In this document: in pieces, positions 48,419-57,501 of the stretch
Numbering within the stretch: the first letter of the stretch is position 1
Layout of the letters: every line of letters begins with the position of its first letter
Assembly: GCF_016863195.1 (NCBI RefSeq)
Contig: NZ_BOOK01000057.1
Location: 1 to 64,000 of the forward strand
DNA from: Paraplanobispora takensis
Lineage (GTDB): Bacteria > Actinomycetota > Actinomycetes > Streptosporangiales > Streptosporangiaceae
Reading direction: 5' to 3'
Length of the DNA stretch: 64,000 nucleotides
Translations under genes and position numbers: made by a program
The notes under the pieces: generated by a model
The model's input: only the letters and a program-made list of their open reading frames with translations
Database searches by the model: none
What the model was told of the DNA's origin: nothing

Positions 48419-51103
48419 ATGACCGCATTATGGACAGGCCTAAGGACAGGCCGAAGATGGCGTTCCCTGCTGGCCGTGTCGGCGGCCGCGGCGCTGCTGG
48501 GCCCCACCGCCGCGGCCAACGCCGCCGGCACGTTCGACGTGGCGCTCTACGGGGCGCGTTCGGGAGACGATCTCGACGACACCGCGGCGTTCGCCGCGGC
48601 CCTGAACGCGGCGGCGAACGCGGGCGGCGGCACGGTGCGGATGTCCTCCGGCACGTATCTGGTACGGCCGGACCGGCTCAGCGTCGGCCCCGGGGTGACC
48701 CTCTACACCTCCGCCGGGGTGCTCAAGCCCTTCGAGCACGGGTTCTCCCTGCTCACGGTGCGCGGCGGCGGCACCGTCAGCGGCGTGACCGTCGACGGCC
48801 AGGACATGGTCGTGCGGGGCATCACGGTGGCCGTGGGAGCCACCGGCGTCAACCTGACCGGCGTGAAGGTCCGCTCCATCGCCCAGCCCCGCGACCCCTC
48901 CGCCACCGGCTACGCCCTGAACGCCTCGCAGTCACCGGCGGGCATCCACATCTCCGGCGACGCCAACAACGTGGTGCTCGACCAGGTCACCGTCGACGGG
49001 GTCCGGGCCACGGCCACCGCCAGCCCGAACGTGCAGTTCACCGGCGCCTTCGAGGGCGCCAGCCCGACGGGCGGATGGCGGCGGCACAACGCCAACGACT
49101 ACTACCTGCAGGAGAACCCGCGGCCGTCACCGTGGGCCTGGAGGGCGGTGACCTCGCCGGTCCGCTCTGGCACCCAGGCGCTCCGCAGCGAGCTGCGCAT
49201 CGAGGACCGGCCGGTGTACGGCGGATCCCGCTCGGAGGTGCTGCTGAACCCCGAGAGCCCCCGCGAGGAGCACTGGTACGGCTTCAGCATCCTGCTGCCG
49301 AAGGGCGGAGACGAGGACTACGGCCCGGACCGGTCGGCGGAGGTCGTCGCCCAGTGGCACAGCAGCCCCGACACGTGGGAGCAGAATGAGAGCATCTCCC
49401 CGCCGCTGGCGCTGTACACGGTCAACGGCACCTGGGAGATCCGGCGCCTGTGGGACCACCGCGAGTGGTCCAGCAACGCCAGCATGGCGGCCGCGGGCCA
49501 GCGCGAGACGACCTCTCTCGGCTCCTACGAGGCCGACAAGGGGCAGTGGACGGACTGGGCCTTCCACGTCCGGTGGGGATGGCTGGCCGAGCACAGGCCG
49601 CTGCTGGAGATCTACAAGAACCGGCAGCTGGTGTACCGGACGACCGGGCCGAACACGACCAACGACGTCGTCGGCAACTACTTCAAGATGGGCCTGTACA
49701 AGTGGGACTGGTCCGACGGCCGGGCCTCCGACACCACCCGCAGGGTGATCTACCACGACGAGTACCGGGTGGACGACGCCTCCGGCAGCCTGGACACCGT
49801 CTCCCCGCCCGTCCCGCCGCTGCCGCCCGGCGCCTGGCCGTACCCGGTCGCCCGCGGGGTGCTCATCTCCTCGGGGCCCGGCCAGACGATCCCGCGCAAC
49901 GTCACGATCCGAGCCTCGACGTTCCGCAACGTCGGGCCGAAGGACGACGGCGACTGCGTCGTCATCCAGGGCAACGGCGCCGACGCCGAGCCGGACGCCA
50001 ACCTGACGCTCTTCGGCAACACGTTCACCGGCTGCGCCAAGCGGGCCGTGAAGATCCAGGTGAACGGGGTGACGATGATCAGCAACCGCATCGACAACCC
50101 GTTCCTGGGCACCAACCCCTACGTCCTGCGCCCCGCCGGCATCGACACCACGGACATGTTCTCCGCCATCTCGGTGTACGGCTCCCGGGTGAAGATCGCC
50201 AGCAACCAGCTGAGCGGCGTCGGCAGCTCCTACGCGGCCGTCGACATCGGCACGGGCCCCGGTGACCCGCCGCTGGAGAACGTGGAGCTGACCGGCAACC
50301 AGATCGCCAACGGCGCCGCCTCCCGGCTCGGCCCGGCCAGCCTCATCCGGTTGCACTCCGCGGTCCGGCGGCTGACGGTGCAGAACAACGTGATGCAGTA
50401 CGGCTCCTGGGGGATGCGCTGCGACGTGCTGCCCGAGCAGCCCGTATACAGCGCGAACACGGTCTCGAGCGTGACCACCCCCTACCAGGGCTGCCTGCCG
50501 GCGCCCGCGGTGGGTTCGGCGAACGCGCTGAGCCACCTCGGGGGCGACCCGCTGACCGTGACCGGGACGGGTTTCGGGGCCACCCTGGAGGCGTTCCGCG
50601 CGGCCCAGATCACCGCGAAGGTCGCCGGCGTCTCCACCGCGGTGACGTGGGTGAACGACACGACCCTGCGGGTGACGACGCCGGCCGGCGCACTCGGTAC
50701 ACAGCCGTCGGTCACGCTGGCCCGCGGCGGGGTGACCGCCCCGGCGGTGCCGGCGCCCGGACGGTACGCGGCGACCGTGACCTCGCCCTCCGCCACCGCC
50801 GTACGGCTCTCCGGCGGTGTCAGCGTGAACCTCCAGGGCATCGGGTTCCGCGACTCCACCGGGTGGGTGATCAGAGGTGCCGCGACCGTGCAGCTGCCCC
50901 GGGTCGCCACGCTGACGGAGCTGTCGGGTGTCCCGGCCGGTGTCGTCGTGCTCGGCGACACCTCGGCGGTCGTCAAGCTGCCCCCGGCGCCGGACACCAC
51001 CGGCGACGGCCTTCCCGACCCCGGTGCTTACACACCGGCATTCACTCCCGCGGGCGGCGTGCCGTACCTCATGCCCGCGAATGTGAGGTTCACCTACTCC
51101 TGA
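48419..51103 (+). CDS. Secreted beta-helix protein with inserted polysaccharide-lyase-like domain and IPT/TIG domain
   Basis: 894 residues. Signal peptide about 1-37. Residues about 40-220 begin a right-handed beta-helix of the pectate lyase 3 type (DDTAAFAAALNAAANAGGGTVRMSSGTYLV). About 235-460 is a jelly-roll domain like PL20/heparin-lyase-type lyases: LRSELRIEDRPVYGGSRSEV, EEHWYGFSILLP, VVAQWHSSPD, WTDWAFHVRW, YFKMGLYKW. The helix resumes at about 485-700 (VTIRASTFRNVGPKDDGDC; NNVMQYGSWGMRCD), followed by an IPT/TIG domain (GGDPLTVTGTGFGATLEAFR) and a final beta segment. Likely acts on an extracellular uronate-type polysaccharide. GGAGGAGG precedes ATG 48419. Confidence 0.82.
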   Translation: MTALWTGLRTGRRWRSLLAVSAAAALLGPTAAANAAGTFDVALYGARSGDDLDDTAAFAAALNAAANAGGGTVRMSSGTYLVRPDRLSVGPGVTLYTSAGVLKPFEHGFSLLTVRGGGTVSGVTVDGQDMVVRGITVAVGATGVNLTGVKVRSIAQPRDPSATGYALNASQSPAGIHISGDANNVVLDQVTVDGVRATATASPNVQFTGAFEGASPTGGWRRHNANDYYLQENPRPSPWAWRAVTSPVRSGTQALRSELRIEDRPVYGGSRSEVLLNPESPREEHWYGFSILLPKGGDEDYGPDRSAEVVAQWHSSPDTWEQNESISPPLALYTVNGTWEIRRLWDHREWSSNASMAAAGQRETTSLGSYEADKGQWTDWAFHVRWGWLAEHRPLLEIYKNRQLVYRTTGPNTTNDVVGNYFKMGLYKWDWSDGRASDTTRRVIYHDEYRVDDASGSLDTVSPPVPPLPPGAWPYPVARGVLISSGPGQTIPRNVTIRASTFRNVGPKDDGDCVVIQGNGADAEPDANLTLFGNTFTGCAKRAVKIQVNGVTMISNRIDNPFLGTNPYVLRPAGIDTTDMFSAISVYGSRVKIASNQLSGVGSSYAAVDIGTGPGDPPLENVELTGNQIANGAASRLGPASLIRLHSAVRRLTVQNNVMQYGSWGMRCDVLPEQPVYSANTVSSVTTPYQGCLPAPAVGSANALSHLGGDPLTVTGTGFGATLEAFRAAQITAKVAGVSTAVTWVNDTTLRVTTPAGALGTQPSVTLARGGVTAPAVPAPGRYAATVTSPSATAVRLSGGVSVNLQGIGFRDSTGWVIRGAATVQLPRVATLTELSGVPAGVVVLGDTSAVVKLPPAPDTTGDGLPDPGAYTPAFTPAGGVPYLMPANVRFTYS

Positions 51104-51134
51104 GGGCCGACCGGCGCTGACCCCGCCGGTCGGC

Positions 51135-51165
51135 TTGACCCTCACGTAACGGCAGGCTCCACTCT
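51135..51165 (+). promoter_or_regulatory. TipA-like autoregulated MerR promoter
   Basis: TTGACC (51135-51140), exactly 19-bp spacer with the dyad half CCTCACGT...ACGG, and CACTCT (51160-51165). The spacing and CCTCACGT element match the style of thiostrepton-inducible tipA promoters. It precedes the TipA-like gene by about 28 bp. Confidence 0.72.
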
Positions 51166-51192
51166 GGAGCGCGTAAGGGAGAGGGGGAGGCC

Positions 51193-51954
51193 ATGGGCCA
51201 TTCCGTCGGGCAGGTGGCCCGTCTCGCCGGGGTGACGGTGCGCACGCTGCACCACTACGACGAGATCGGGCTGCTGTCGCCCGGGCAGCGCACGGCGTCG
51301 GGCTACCGGCGCTACACCGACGCCGACCTGGAACGGCTGCAGCACGTGCTGTTCTACCGGGAGCTCGGCTTCCCCCTCGAGGAGATCGCGGTCATCCTCG
51401 ACGAACCGGGCAGCGACACGCTGACGCACCTGCGGCGCCAGCACGAGCTGCTCAGCCGGCGCATCGGCCGGTTGCGGGAGATGACCGCGGCGATCGAACG
51501 CGCCATGGAGGCGAACACGATGGGGATATCACTGACGCCCGAGGAGCGCTTCGAGCTCTTCGGTGACTTCCGGCCGGAGGAGCACGAGGCCGAGGCCGGG
51601 GAGCTCTGGGGCGGAACCGAGGCCTTCGAGCAGTCGCGGCGCCGCATGGCGAAGATGACCAAGGACGACTGGGCGCGCTTCACCGCCGAGGCCGCCCGGA
51701 CGACCGAGGGCTTCGCCAAGGCGTTCACCGACGGGCTGCCCGCCGACGGCGAGGTGGCCATGGGCCTGGCCGAGGAGCACCGGGCGCACATCACCCGCTG
51801 GTGCTACGACTGCTCCTACGAGATCCACCGCGGCCTGGGTGAGATGTACGTGGCCGACCCGCGCTTCGCGGCCAACTACGAGCCGCTCGCGCCGGGCCTG
51901 ACGCGCTACATCCGCGACGCCTTCCACGCCAACGCCGACCGCGCCGGGTCCTGA
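51193..51954 (+). CDS. TipAL-like MerR regulator with TipAS antibiotic-binding domain
   Basis: 253 residues. MerR HTH at 1-70 (VGQVARLAGVTVRTLHHYDEIGLL; SGYRRYTDADLERL), coiled coil about 80-110, then the TipAS domain from about 115 with TPEERFELFGDF, and the C-terminal HITRWCYDCSYEIHRGLGEMYVADPRFAANYE. TipAS captures thiopeptide antibiotics, covalently via a cysteine; two cysteines (WCYDC) stand in that region. GGGGGAGG precedes ATG 51193. A promoter typical for autoregulation lies just upstream. Confidence 0.92.
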   Translation: MGHSVGQVARLAGVTVRTLHHYDEIGLLSPGQRTASGYRRYTDADLERLQHVLFYRELGFPLEEIAVILDEPGSDTLTHLRRQHELLSRRIGRLREMTAAIERAMEANTMGISLTPEERFELFGDFRPEEHEAEAGELWGGTEAFEQSRRRMAKMTKDDWARFTAEAARTTEGFAKAFTDGLPADGEVAMGLAEEHRAHITRWCYDCSYEIHRGLGEMYVADPRFAANYEPLAPGLTRYIRDAFHANADRAGS

Positions 51955-52085
51955 GGCCCGGCCCGGCCGCGACGGTGCCGGGCACCCCGCCGACGGGGTG
52001 CCCGTCCTGTCCGGCCACGGACCCCCGCCCACCGGCTGGTTATCCTCGAAAGGACGGTCGGTCACGGGACACGAGGGGATGATCC

Positions 52086-52571
52086 ATGACAGAGCGCAAG
52101 CCGGTCGGGGTGAGCTTCGAGACCTGGATCGACCGGCAGATCCGTGAAGCCGCCGAGCGCGGGGAGTTCGACGACCTCCCGGGGGCGGGCAAGCCTCTGC
52201 CCGACCAGGGCGGGCCGGACGACGACATGTGGTGGATCAGGCAGAAGATGCAGGCGGAGAACCTGTCGTTCCCGCTGCCGGGCACGCTCGCACTGCGCAA
52301 GGACGCCGAGGACTCCCGGGCCGCGGCGCTCCGGGCGCGCACGGAGGCCGAGGCGCGCAGGATCATCGAGGAGCTCAACGGCAGGATCCGCGAGGGCCAC
52401 GGCAAGCCCCTGTCCGGCCCGCCGGTCTTCCAGCCGCTGCTGGAGGTGGAGGAGGTCCTGGCCGGATGGCGGGCCGCCCATCCCGTCGAGGAGGCGCCCG
52501 CCGAGCCGCAGGCGCCCGCCGTACCGCCCCGCCGGCGGAGCTCCCTGCTGAGGTGGATCAGGCGCGGCTGA
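52086..52571 (+). CDS. DUF1992 (DnaJ C28-like) protein
   Basis: 161 residues. The domain is unmistakable: SFETWIDRQIREAAERGEFDDLPGAGKPLP (about 10-38), then MWWIRQKMQAENLSFPLPGTLALRKDAED. Bacterial DUF1992 proteins are conserved but uncharacterised. The C-terminal 30 residues are basic and Pro-rich (VPPRRRSSLLRWIRRG). ATG 52086 is used; a TATCCT box near 52040 could be its -10. Confidence 0.9.
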   Translation: MTERKPVGVSFETWIDRQIREAAERGEFDDLPGAGKPLPDQGGPDDDMWWIRQKMQAENLSFPLPGTLALRKDAEDSRAAALRARTEAEARRIIEELNGRIREGHGKPLSGPPVFQPLLEVEEVLAGWRAAHPVEEAPAEPQAPAVPPRRRSSLLRWIRRG

Positions 52572-52697
52572 GGAACCGCGGCGGCCCCGGTCACCCTACC
52601 GGCGCGGCCGCCCGCCCTCCCGTCCGGGACCCCGGCGGCCACCGCCTACCCTGGGAAGCCGTTTCCCCGAGGTCCGTGAAGGAAGGGTGGTCCCCTC

Positions 52698-53003
52698 GTG
52701 CCCACCGCACTGCGTCTGTTCCGTTACGTCGCGATCGCCGAGGCGTGCTCGTGGGCCGGACTGCTCATCGGCATGTACTTCAAGTACATCGCCGCCACCG
52801 GCGAACTCGGCGTGAAGATCTTCGGCCCGATCCACGGCGCGCTGTTCGTGCTGTACGTCGCCGGGGTGCTCGCCGCCGCCCGCACCGCCGGGTGGAGCCG
52901 GGGCACGATCGTGCTCGGTCTGGCGTGCTCGGTGCCCCCGTTCACCTCGTTGTGGTTCGAGCGGCGCATGCTGTCCCGCTTCCGCGAGCCCGTCGCCGCC
53001 TGA
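52698..53003 (+). CDS. DUF3817 membrane protein
   Basis: 101 residues with three membrane helices: LFRYVAIAEACSWAGLLIGMYF, FGPIHGALFVLYVAGVLAAA and IVLGLACSVPPFTSLWFERRM. EACSWAGLLIGM and GPIHGALF are characteristic of DUF3817 (YdzA-like), usually 90-110 residues. Function unknown. GTG 52698 follows GGAAGGGTGG. Convergent with the AhpD-like gene. Confidence 0.88.
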   Translation: MPTALRLFRYVAIAEACSWAGLLIGMYFKYIAATGELGVKIFGPIHGALFVLYVAGVLAAARTAGWSRGTIVLGLACSVPPFTSLWFERRMLSRFREPVAA

Positions 53004-53121
53004 AGCGGGTGAGTCCCGGCGCCGAGGGCGGGGTACGGCGGCGCCGATCGCCGGGCCCGTCTCCCACGCCCGGCCGAACCGTACGCGGGAGACGGACTCC
53101 TACCGGGCCGGGACCCGCCGG

Positions 53122-53607
53122 TCAGCTCGCGAAGTCGGCGTGCATGCCGGGCTCGTAGGAACCTCCCTTCTGGTGCACGATCACGGCGAGCCGGTTGGCC
53201 GCGTTGATCAGGGCGACCAGGGAGACCAGCGCGGCGGTCTGGTCGTCGTCGTAGTGCTTGCGTACCCGCGCCCAGGTCTCGTCGGACACGCCGTGGTGGG
53301 CGTCGGCGAGCCGGGTGCCCTCCTCGGCGAGCGCCAGCGCGGCCTGCTCGGCCTCGGTGAACACGGTGGACTCGCGCCAGGCGGCGACCAGGTGGAGGCG
53401 GACCGCGCTCTCACCGGCGGCCGCGGCCTCCTTGGTGTGCATGTCGATGCAGTGTCCGCAGCCGTTGATCTGGCTGGCGCGCAGCGACACCAGTTCCTGC
53501 GTGGACTTCGGCAGCGGTGACTGGACGATCACCAGGGCGGCGTTGGCGAACCGCTTGGCGAACCTCAGGGCGATCTCGTTGTCGAACAGGTTGAATCGGG
53601 CGTCCAT
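53122..53607 (-). CDS. AhpD-like/carboxymuconolactone decarboxylase-family protein
   Basis: 161 residues with the AhpD fold and redox motif NGCGHCIDMHTKEA (CxxC with following His, about 45-55). Such proteins reduce peroxides or detoxify thiol-reactive compounds. It is divergent from an ECF41-type sigma factor; carboxymuconolactone-decarboxylase-like genes are the standard neighbours and targets of ECF41. A matching promoter motif lies upstream (53663-53689). ATG 53607 is chosen with GAGGACGGAAG upstream; an in-frame ATG at 53649 would read into the promoter. Confidence 0.88.
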   Translation of the reverse strand: MDARFNLFDNEIALRFAKRFANAALVIVQSPLPKSTQELVSLRASQINGCGHCIDMHTKEAAAAGESAVRLHLVAAWRESTVFTEAEQAALALAEEGTRLADAHHGVSDETWARVRKHYDDDQTAALVSLVALINAANRLAVIVHQKGGSYEPGMHADFAS

Positions 53608-53662
53608 GACTTCCGTCCTCGCTTCCGGTGATGTCTCGTGGTGGTGCACTGGACGAACACGA

Positions 53663-53689
53663 GATGCCGGTGACCCGCCCCGCGTGACA
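53663..53689 (-). promoter_or_regulatory. ECF41-type promoter for the AhpD-like gene
   Basis: On the minus strand: TGTCACG, 16-bp spacer, CATC. ECF41 target promoters are described as TGTCACA, about 16 bp, CGTC, so one mismatch in each box. It reads toward the AhpD-like gene. Confidence 0.68.
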
Positions 53690-53723
53690 GGACGGCGATG
53701 TGAGGTACGTCACCGGTCGCGGA

Positions 53724-53750
53724 TGTCACACGGCCGTACGGCCCGGCGTC
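53724..53750 (+). promoter_or_regulatory. ECF41-type promoter for the sigma factor gene itself
   Basis: TGTCACA (53724-53730), 16-bp spacer, CGTC (53747-53750): an exact match to the described ECF41 consensus, reading toward the sigma gene 45 bp downstream. Indicates autoregulation. Confidence 0.8.
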
Positions 53751-53794
53751 TCGTGCGCGTGACACCGTTGAGGGCGGACAGGGAGGAGCAGCCG

Positions 53795-54751
53795 GTGAAG
53801 AGCGGGCGCGCACAGGACACGGCCGGCCGGCTCACCGGCGGCGCGCACACGGGCCCGGCCGCCGGCGCACGCACGGACCCCGCCACCGAGGCGTTCGTCG
53901 CCCATCGCAACCTGCTGTTCACCGTCGCCTACGAGATGCTCGGCTCGGCCGCCGACGCCGAGGACGTCCTGCAGGAGACCTGGCTGCGGTGGACGGGCGT
54001 CGATCTCGGCACGGTGCGCGACCGTCGTGCGTACCTGGTCCGGATCACCACCCGCCAGGCACTCACCCGGCTGCGCACGCTCGGCCGCCGCAAGGAGTCC
54101 TACGTCGGCCCCTGGCTGCCCGAGCCGCTGCTCACCACGCCCGACGTGGCCGAGGACGTCGAGCTGGCCGACAGCGTCTCGATGGCGATGCTGCTGGTGC
54201 TGGAGACGCTCACGCCGACCGAGCGGGCGGTGTTCGTGCTGCGCGAGGTTTTCGACCTGGGATACGACGAGATCGCCGAAGCCGTCGGCAAGAACCCGGC
54301 CGCGGTCCGCCAGGTCGCGCATCGGGCGCGGGAGCACGTCGCGGCGCGCCGGCCGCGCGGGCCGGTGTCCCCGGCCGAGACCCGGGACGCGCTCGACGCG
54401 TTCCGGCGCGCGGCCGAGACGGGCGATCTGCAGGGCCTGCTCGACGTCCTCGCGCCGGACGTCGTCCTGCTGAGCGACGGCGGCGGGGTCAAGCAGGCCG
54501 TCCTGCGGCCCGTCGCGGGGGCCGGCAAGGTGGCCCGCCTGCTGATCGCCGGACTGGACAGGATCGCCGCCGCGGGGTCACTGCGACCGGCACAGGTCAA
54601 CGGCCACCCGGCGCTGGTCCTCCGCCTCGACGGCGAGCTCGACACCGTCGTGGCGGTGCGCGTCGACGACGGCCTCATCACCGGGCTCTACGCCGTGCGC
54701 AACCCCGAGAAACTGTCGCACATGCGGTGTGAGACCGTCCTGCGCCGCTGA
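53795..54751 (+). CDS. ECF41-family sigma factor with SnoaL-like C-terminal domain
   Basis: 318 residues. Region 2: FVAHRNLLFTVAYEMLGSAADAEDVLQETWLRW; region 4: LTPTERAVFVLREVFDLGYDEIAEAVGKNPAAVRQVAHRAREHV. The C-terminal extension (about 210-310) is the SnoaL-like domain that regulates ECF41 factors in place of an anti-sigma: LAPDVVLLSDGGGVKQAVLRPVAG, and NPEKL at the end. GTG 53795 follows GGGAGGAG. Divergent from the AhpD-like gene with ECF41 motifs for both. Confidence 0.92.
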   Translation: MKSGRAQDTAGRLTGGAHTGPAAGARTDPATEAFVAHRNLLFTVAYEMLGSAADAEDVLQETWLRWTGVDLGTVRDRRAYLVRITTRQALTRLRTLGRRKESYVGPWLPEPLLTTPDVAEDVELADSVSMAMLLVLETLTPTERAVFVLREVFDLGYDEIAEAVGKNPAAVRQVAHRAREHVAARRPRGPVSPAETRDALDAFRRAAETGDLQGLLDVLAPDVVLLSDGGGVKQAVLRPVAGAGKVARLLIAGLDRIAAAGSLRPAQVNGHPALVLRLDGELDTVVAVRVDDGLITGLYAVRNPEKLSHMRCETVLRR

Positions 54752-54823
54752 GCCCGGAGCCCTCGGGCACGGACGCGGCCCTCACCCCGGTGACGCCCCG
54801 GCACGGCCCGCAGCGCCGCCGCG

Positions 54824-56038
54824 TCAGGGCCTGCGCGCGTTCGTGAGCCACCGCAGCAGCCACTCGGCCGGGCCGTAACGGTGGCGGCTCAGCCACAGGC
54901 GGCTGTATCCGGACTGGAACAGGAAGATCCCGACGGCGATCGCCACCACGGTCAGCGGGCTGAGCCGGTCCACCAGGCCCAGCCCGTAACCGGTGAACAC
55001 CATCGAGCAGATCAGCGACTGGCCGAGGTAGTTGCTCAGCGCCATCCGCCCCGGCGGCACGAGCGCGCCCGTCAGCCGCGGCGCCCGGGGCAGCAGCCGC
55101 AGCAGCGTCGCGGCGTAGGCGGCGGCCAGCAGCGGCGCGGTGAGCAGGTCCACCGCCTGGCCGGCCATGTGGTAGGCGCCGTGGTGGACGCCGCCGCCCG
55201 ACCAGGTCGAGTGCGCGTACAGCAGCGCCCCGGCCAGGCCCACGGGGAAGCCCACCCGCTGGATCCTCCCGAGCACGGCGGTGTGCCCCGAGACGTCGGC
55301 GAGCGCCCGGTGCCTGCCGACGGCCAGCCCGACCAGGCAGGCGGCCAGGACGGCGGGCCCCTGGAAGAGCACCCGGAGTATGACGATCTTCCCCAGCTCG
55401 TGCATGTGCTCGGCGATGATCGCCGTCGCCGGGCCGCCGAGGGCCCGGTCGGTACGCGCCGCCTCGGCCGCGCCTCCCGCCACCGTCCCTGAGGCGTCGG
55501 CGCCGAGCAGGGCCAGCGCGCTCAGCAGGAGCAGGCCCATCGCGAGCAGCGCGGTCAGCGCGAGGGCGCAGGCCATCGCCGCGCGGGGGGACAGCCGCCG
55601 GGCCGCCAGCAGGACCAGTCCGACGACGGAGTAGGTGACCAGGATGTCGCCGGGGAACAGCAGCACCGCGTGGGCGACGCCGAGCAGCAGCAGCCCGGCC
55701 AGCCGCCGCAGGAACCGCGGGACGAACGCCTTGCCCGACCTGGCGGCCGAGTCGATCTGGAGGGTGAAGCTGTAGCCGAACAGGAAGGAGAAGAGCAGAT
55801 AGAACTTGTTCTCGAACAGGACCGTGACGGTCCAGCGGACCTCCCAGTCCAGCGGCGCGGAGAACCGGGGCTCGGCCAGACCGGCCATGCGGTAACCCGA
55901 GGCCAGGTAGGCGATGTTGACCACCACGATGCCCAGCAGTGCGAACCCCCGCAGGGCGTCGACCGCGGCGATCCGGCCTGCCGGCTCGCCGGACACCGGG
56001 ACGGCCGCCCCCGGCCCCCGGTGTTTCCCCTGAAGCAT
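54824..56038 (-). CDS. DUF418 family membrane protein
   Basis: 404 residues with 9-10 membrane helices. Start IAAVDALRGFALLGIVVVNIAYLA and later LFENKFYLLFSFLFGYSFTLQ, GRMALSNYLGQSLICSMVF and SRHRYGPAEWLLRWLTN are diagnostic for DUF418 (YeiB-like, acyltransferase-3-related). Function is not known. ATG 56038 follows GAGGGGGC; an upstream ATG at 56080 is in frame. Convergent with the sigma factor gene. Confidence 0.88.
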   Translation of the reverse strand: MLQGKHRGPGAAVPVSGEPAGRIAAVDALRGFALLGIVVVNIAYLASGYRMAGLAEPRFSAPLDWEVRWTVTVLFENKFYLLFSFLFGYSFTLQIDSAARSGKAFVPRFLRRLAGLLLLGVAHAVLLFPGDILVTYSVVGLVLLAARRLSPRAAMACALALTALLAMGLLLLSALALLGADASGTVAGGAAEAARTDRALGGPATAIIAEHMHELGKIVILRVLFQGPAVLAACLVGLAVGRHRALADVSGHTAVLGRIQRVGFPVGLAGALLYAHSTWSGGGVHHGAYHMAGQAVDLLTAPLLAAAYAATLLRLLPRAPRLTGALVPPGRMALSNYLGQSLICSMVFTGYGLGLVDRLSPLTVVAIAVGIFLFQSGYSRLWLSRHRYGPAEWLLRWLTNARRP

Positions 56039-56165
56039 CGCGCCCCCTCGTCTGCACCCGGGAAGAGCAGCGATCATCATCCCGCATGATCGGGATGCCC
56101 CAGGGGATTTCCGGCGCGTGGTCCCCGATTGTGACGTACGGAAGCCGGCCGGGCCCGCGCGGGGG

Positions 56166-57425
56166 TCAGGCGCCGAGCAGGCCGCCGAGCCAGGCGGTCA
56201 GGGCCGGCAGGTCGTGGTTGATGGTCGCGAAGTGGACGCCGAGCTCGCCGGGGTCGGGATCCGGCTTCGGGATCTCCCCCTTCTTGTAGAACTGGTAGGA
56301 CAGCGGGGGTTCGCTGCCCGCGTTGGTCCGCTCCAGCTCCTCCACGAGCGCGTCGGTGCCGCGCACGACCACCTCCCTGTCGATGATGGGAACCGTCTCG
56401 ACGGTCGTCGCCGCCCTGACCCGTTCGTCGTCGGCGGACTGGGTGATGCGGACGGGCACGGTGATGCGCACGTCGGGGTTCATGGCCTCCAGCTGCTCGT
56501 TGAACTTCTCCTGGTCGTCGTTCGGATCGTCCAGGTAGCCGACCTTGAACTGGTAGTTGCCGGTGACCTTCCTGCCCCAGGAGTCGTCCCAGCTCAGACC
56601 GACCCGGCACCGCTCGTCGACGTGGTCCCAGTACTGGCGGGCGTTGAGCGACAGGACCTCCTCCGGCCTGATCGAGGGGTCGCCGCCGATGGCGCCGGCC
56701 AGGAACAGCGGGGTGAAGGCGTATCCCCTGTTCGGCCCCGGATAGTGGGCGCCGCCGCGGACCACGTCCAGCGCGTGGTTGGCCGGGGCGATGGCGGCGA
56801 CGCCGACCAGCCCGTCGGCGCGTTCGGGCGCGTGGTGGGCGGAGAACAGCGCGGCCTGCCCGCCCTGGGAGTGCCCGACGATGGCGTACCGGCCGGAGAT
56901 CTGTCCGGGGAACAGCCGGCGGGCGGTGTGCACGATGTCCAGGACGGTGTTCGCCTCCGACTTGCCCAGCATGTACGGGTGCCTGGGGTTGCCCCTGACC
57001 CCGAGCCCTTCGTAGTCGGTCATCGCCACCGCCCAGCGCTGGTCCAGGAAGTGGTTGAGCAGGGTCTGCGGGTAGGCGTTCATGGCGTGCGCCTGGCTGG
57101 TCTCGCTGTCGCGGGAGGGCGCGCACATGTGCCAGGCGCCCACGGTGCCGTGCGCCCAGCTGATGAGGGGATAGCCGTCCGCGGTGGCGGGGGGCTCGTG
57201 CGGCAGGACGATGATGCCCGAGACGGCGATGGGGGCGCCGTGCGCGTCCTCGGAGCGGTACAGCACCAGCCAGTTGCGGCCGCCGGTCAGCTCGGCGACG
57301 GGGTTGTCCAGTCTGCGCTGGTAGACGGGGTCGCCGGGCGGGCCGGGAAGCTGGGGCGGCGGGGTGTAGAAGGCCTCTCCCGCGGGGGCGTTCTCCGGCG
57401 GGTCGGTGAACGGCGGACTGCTCAT
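56166..57425 (-). CDS. Alpha/beta-hydrolase lipase (secretory lipase-like family)
   Basis: 419 residues. Features: LISWAHGTVGAWHMCAPSRD (oxyanion region), DYEGLGVRGNPRHPYMLGKSEANTVLDIVHTAR, nucleophile elbow VGHSQGGQAALFSAH (Ser about 166), VPVRITQSADDERV (acid Asp) and HFATINHDL (His). It resembles fungal/bacterial LIP-type lipases but lacks a signal peptide. AAGGAAGGA precedes ATG 57425. It is the last gene of a likely operon with the amidohydrolase (76 bp gap) and BP74-like gene. Confidence 0.85.
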   Translation of the reverse strand: MSSPPFTDPPENAPAGEAFYTPPPQLPGPPGDPVYQRRLDNPVAELTGGRNWLVLYRSEDAHGAPIAVSGIIVLPHEPPATADGYPLISWAHGTVGAWHMCAPSRDSETSQAHAMNAYPQTLLNHFLDQRWAVAMTDYEGLGVRGNPRHPYMLGKSEANTVLDIVHTARRLFPGQISGRYAIVGHSQGGQAALFSAHHAPERADGLVGVAAIAPANHALDVVRGGAHYPGPNRGYAFTPLFLAGAIGGDPSIRPEEVLSLNARQYWDHVDERCRVGLSWDDSWGRKVTGNYQFKVGYLDDPNDDQEKFNEQLEAMNPDVRITVPVRITQSADDERVRAATTVETVPIIDREVVVRGTDALVEELERTNAGSEPPLSYQFYKKGEIPKPDPDPGELGVHFATINHDLPALTAWLGGLLGA

Positions 57426-57501
57426 GGTCCTTCCTTTCGGCGGATCGGCGAAGAGCGGGCTTGGCGGGCCGTCTCGGCGAAGAGCCGACCGTGGCGAGCC
57501 G

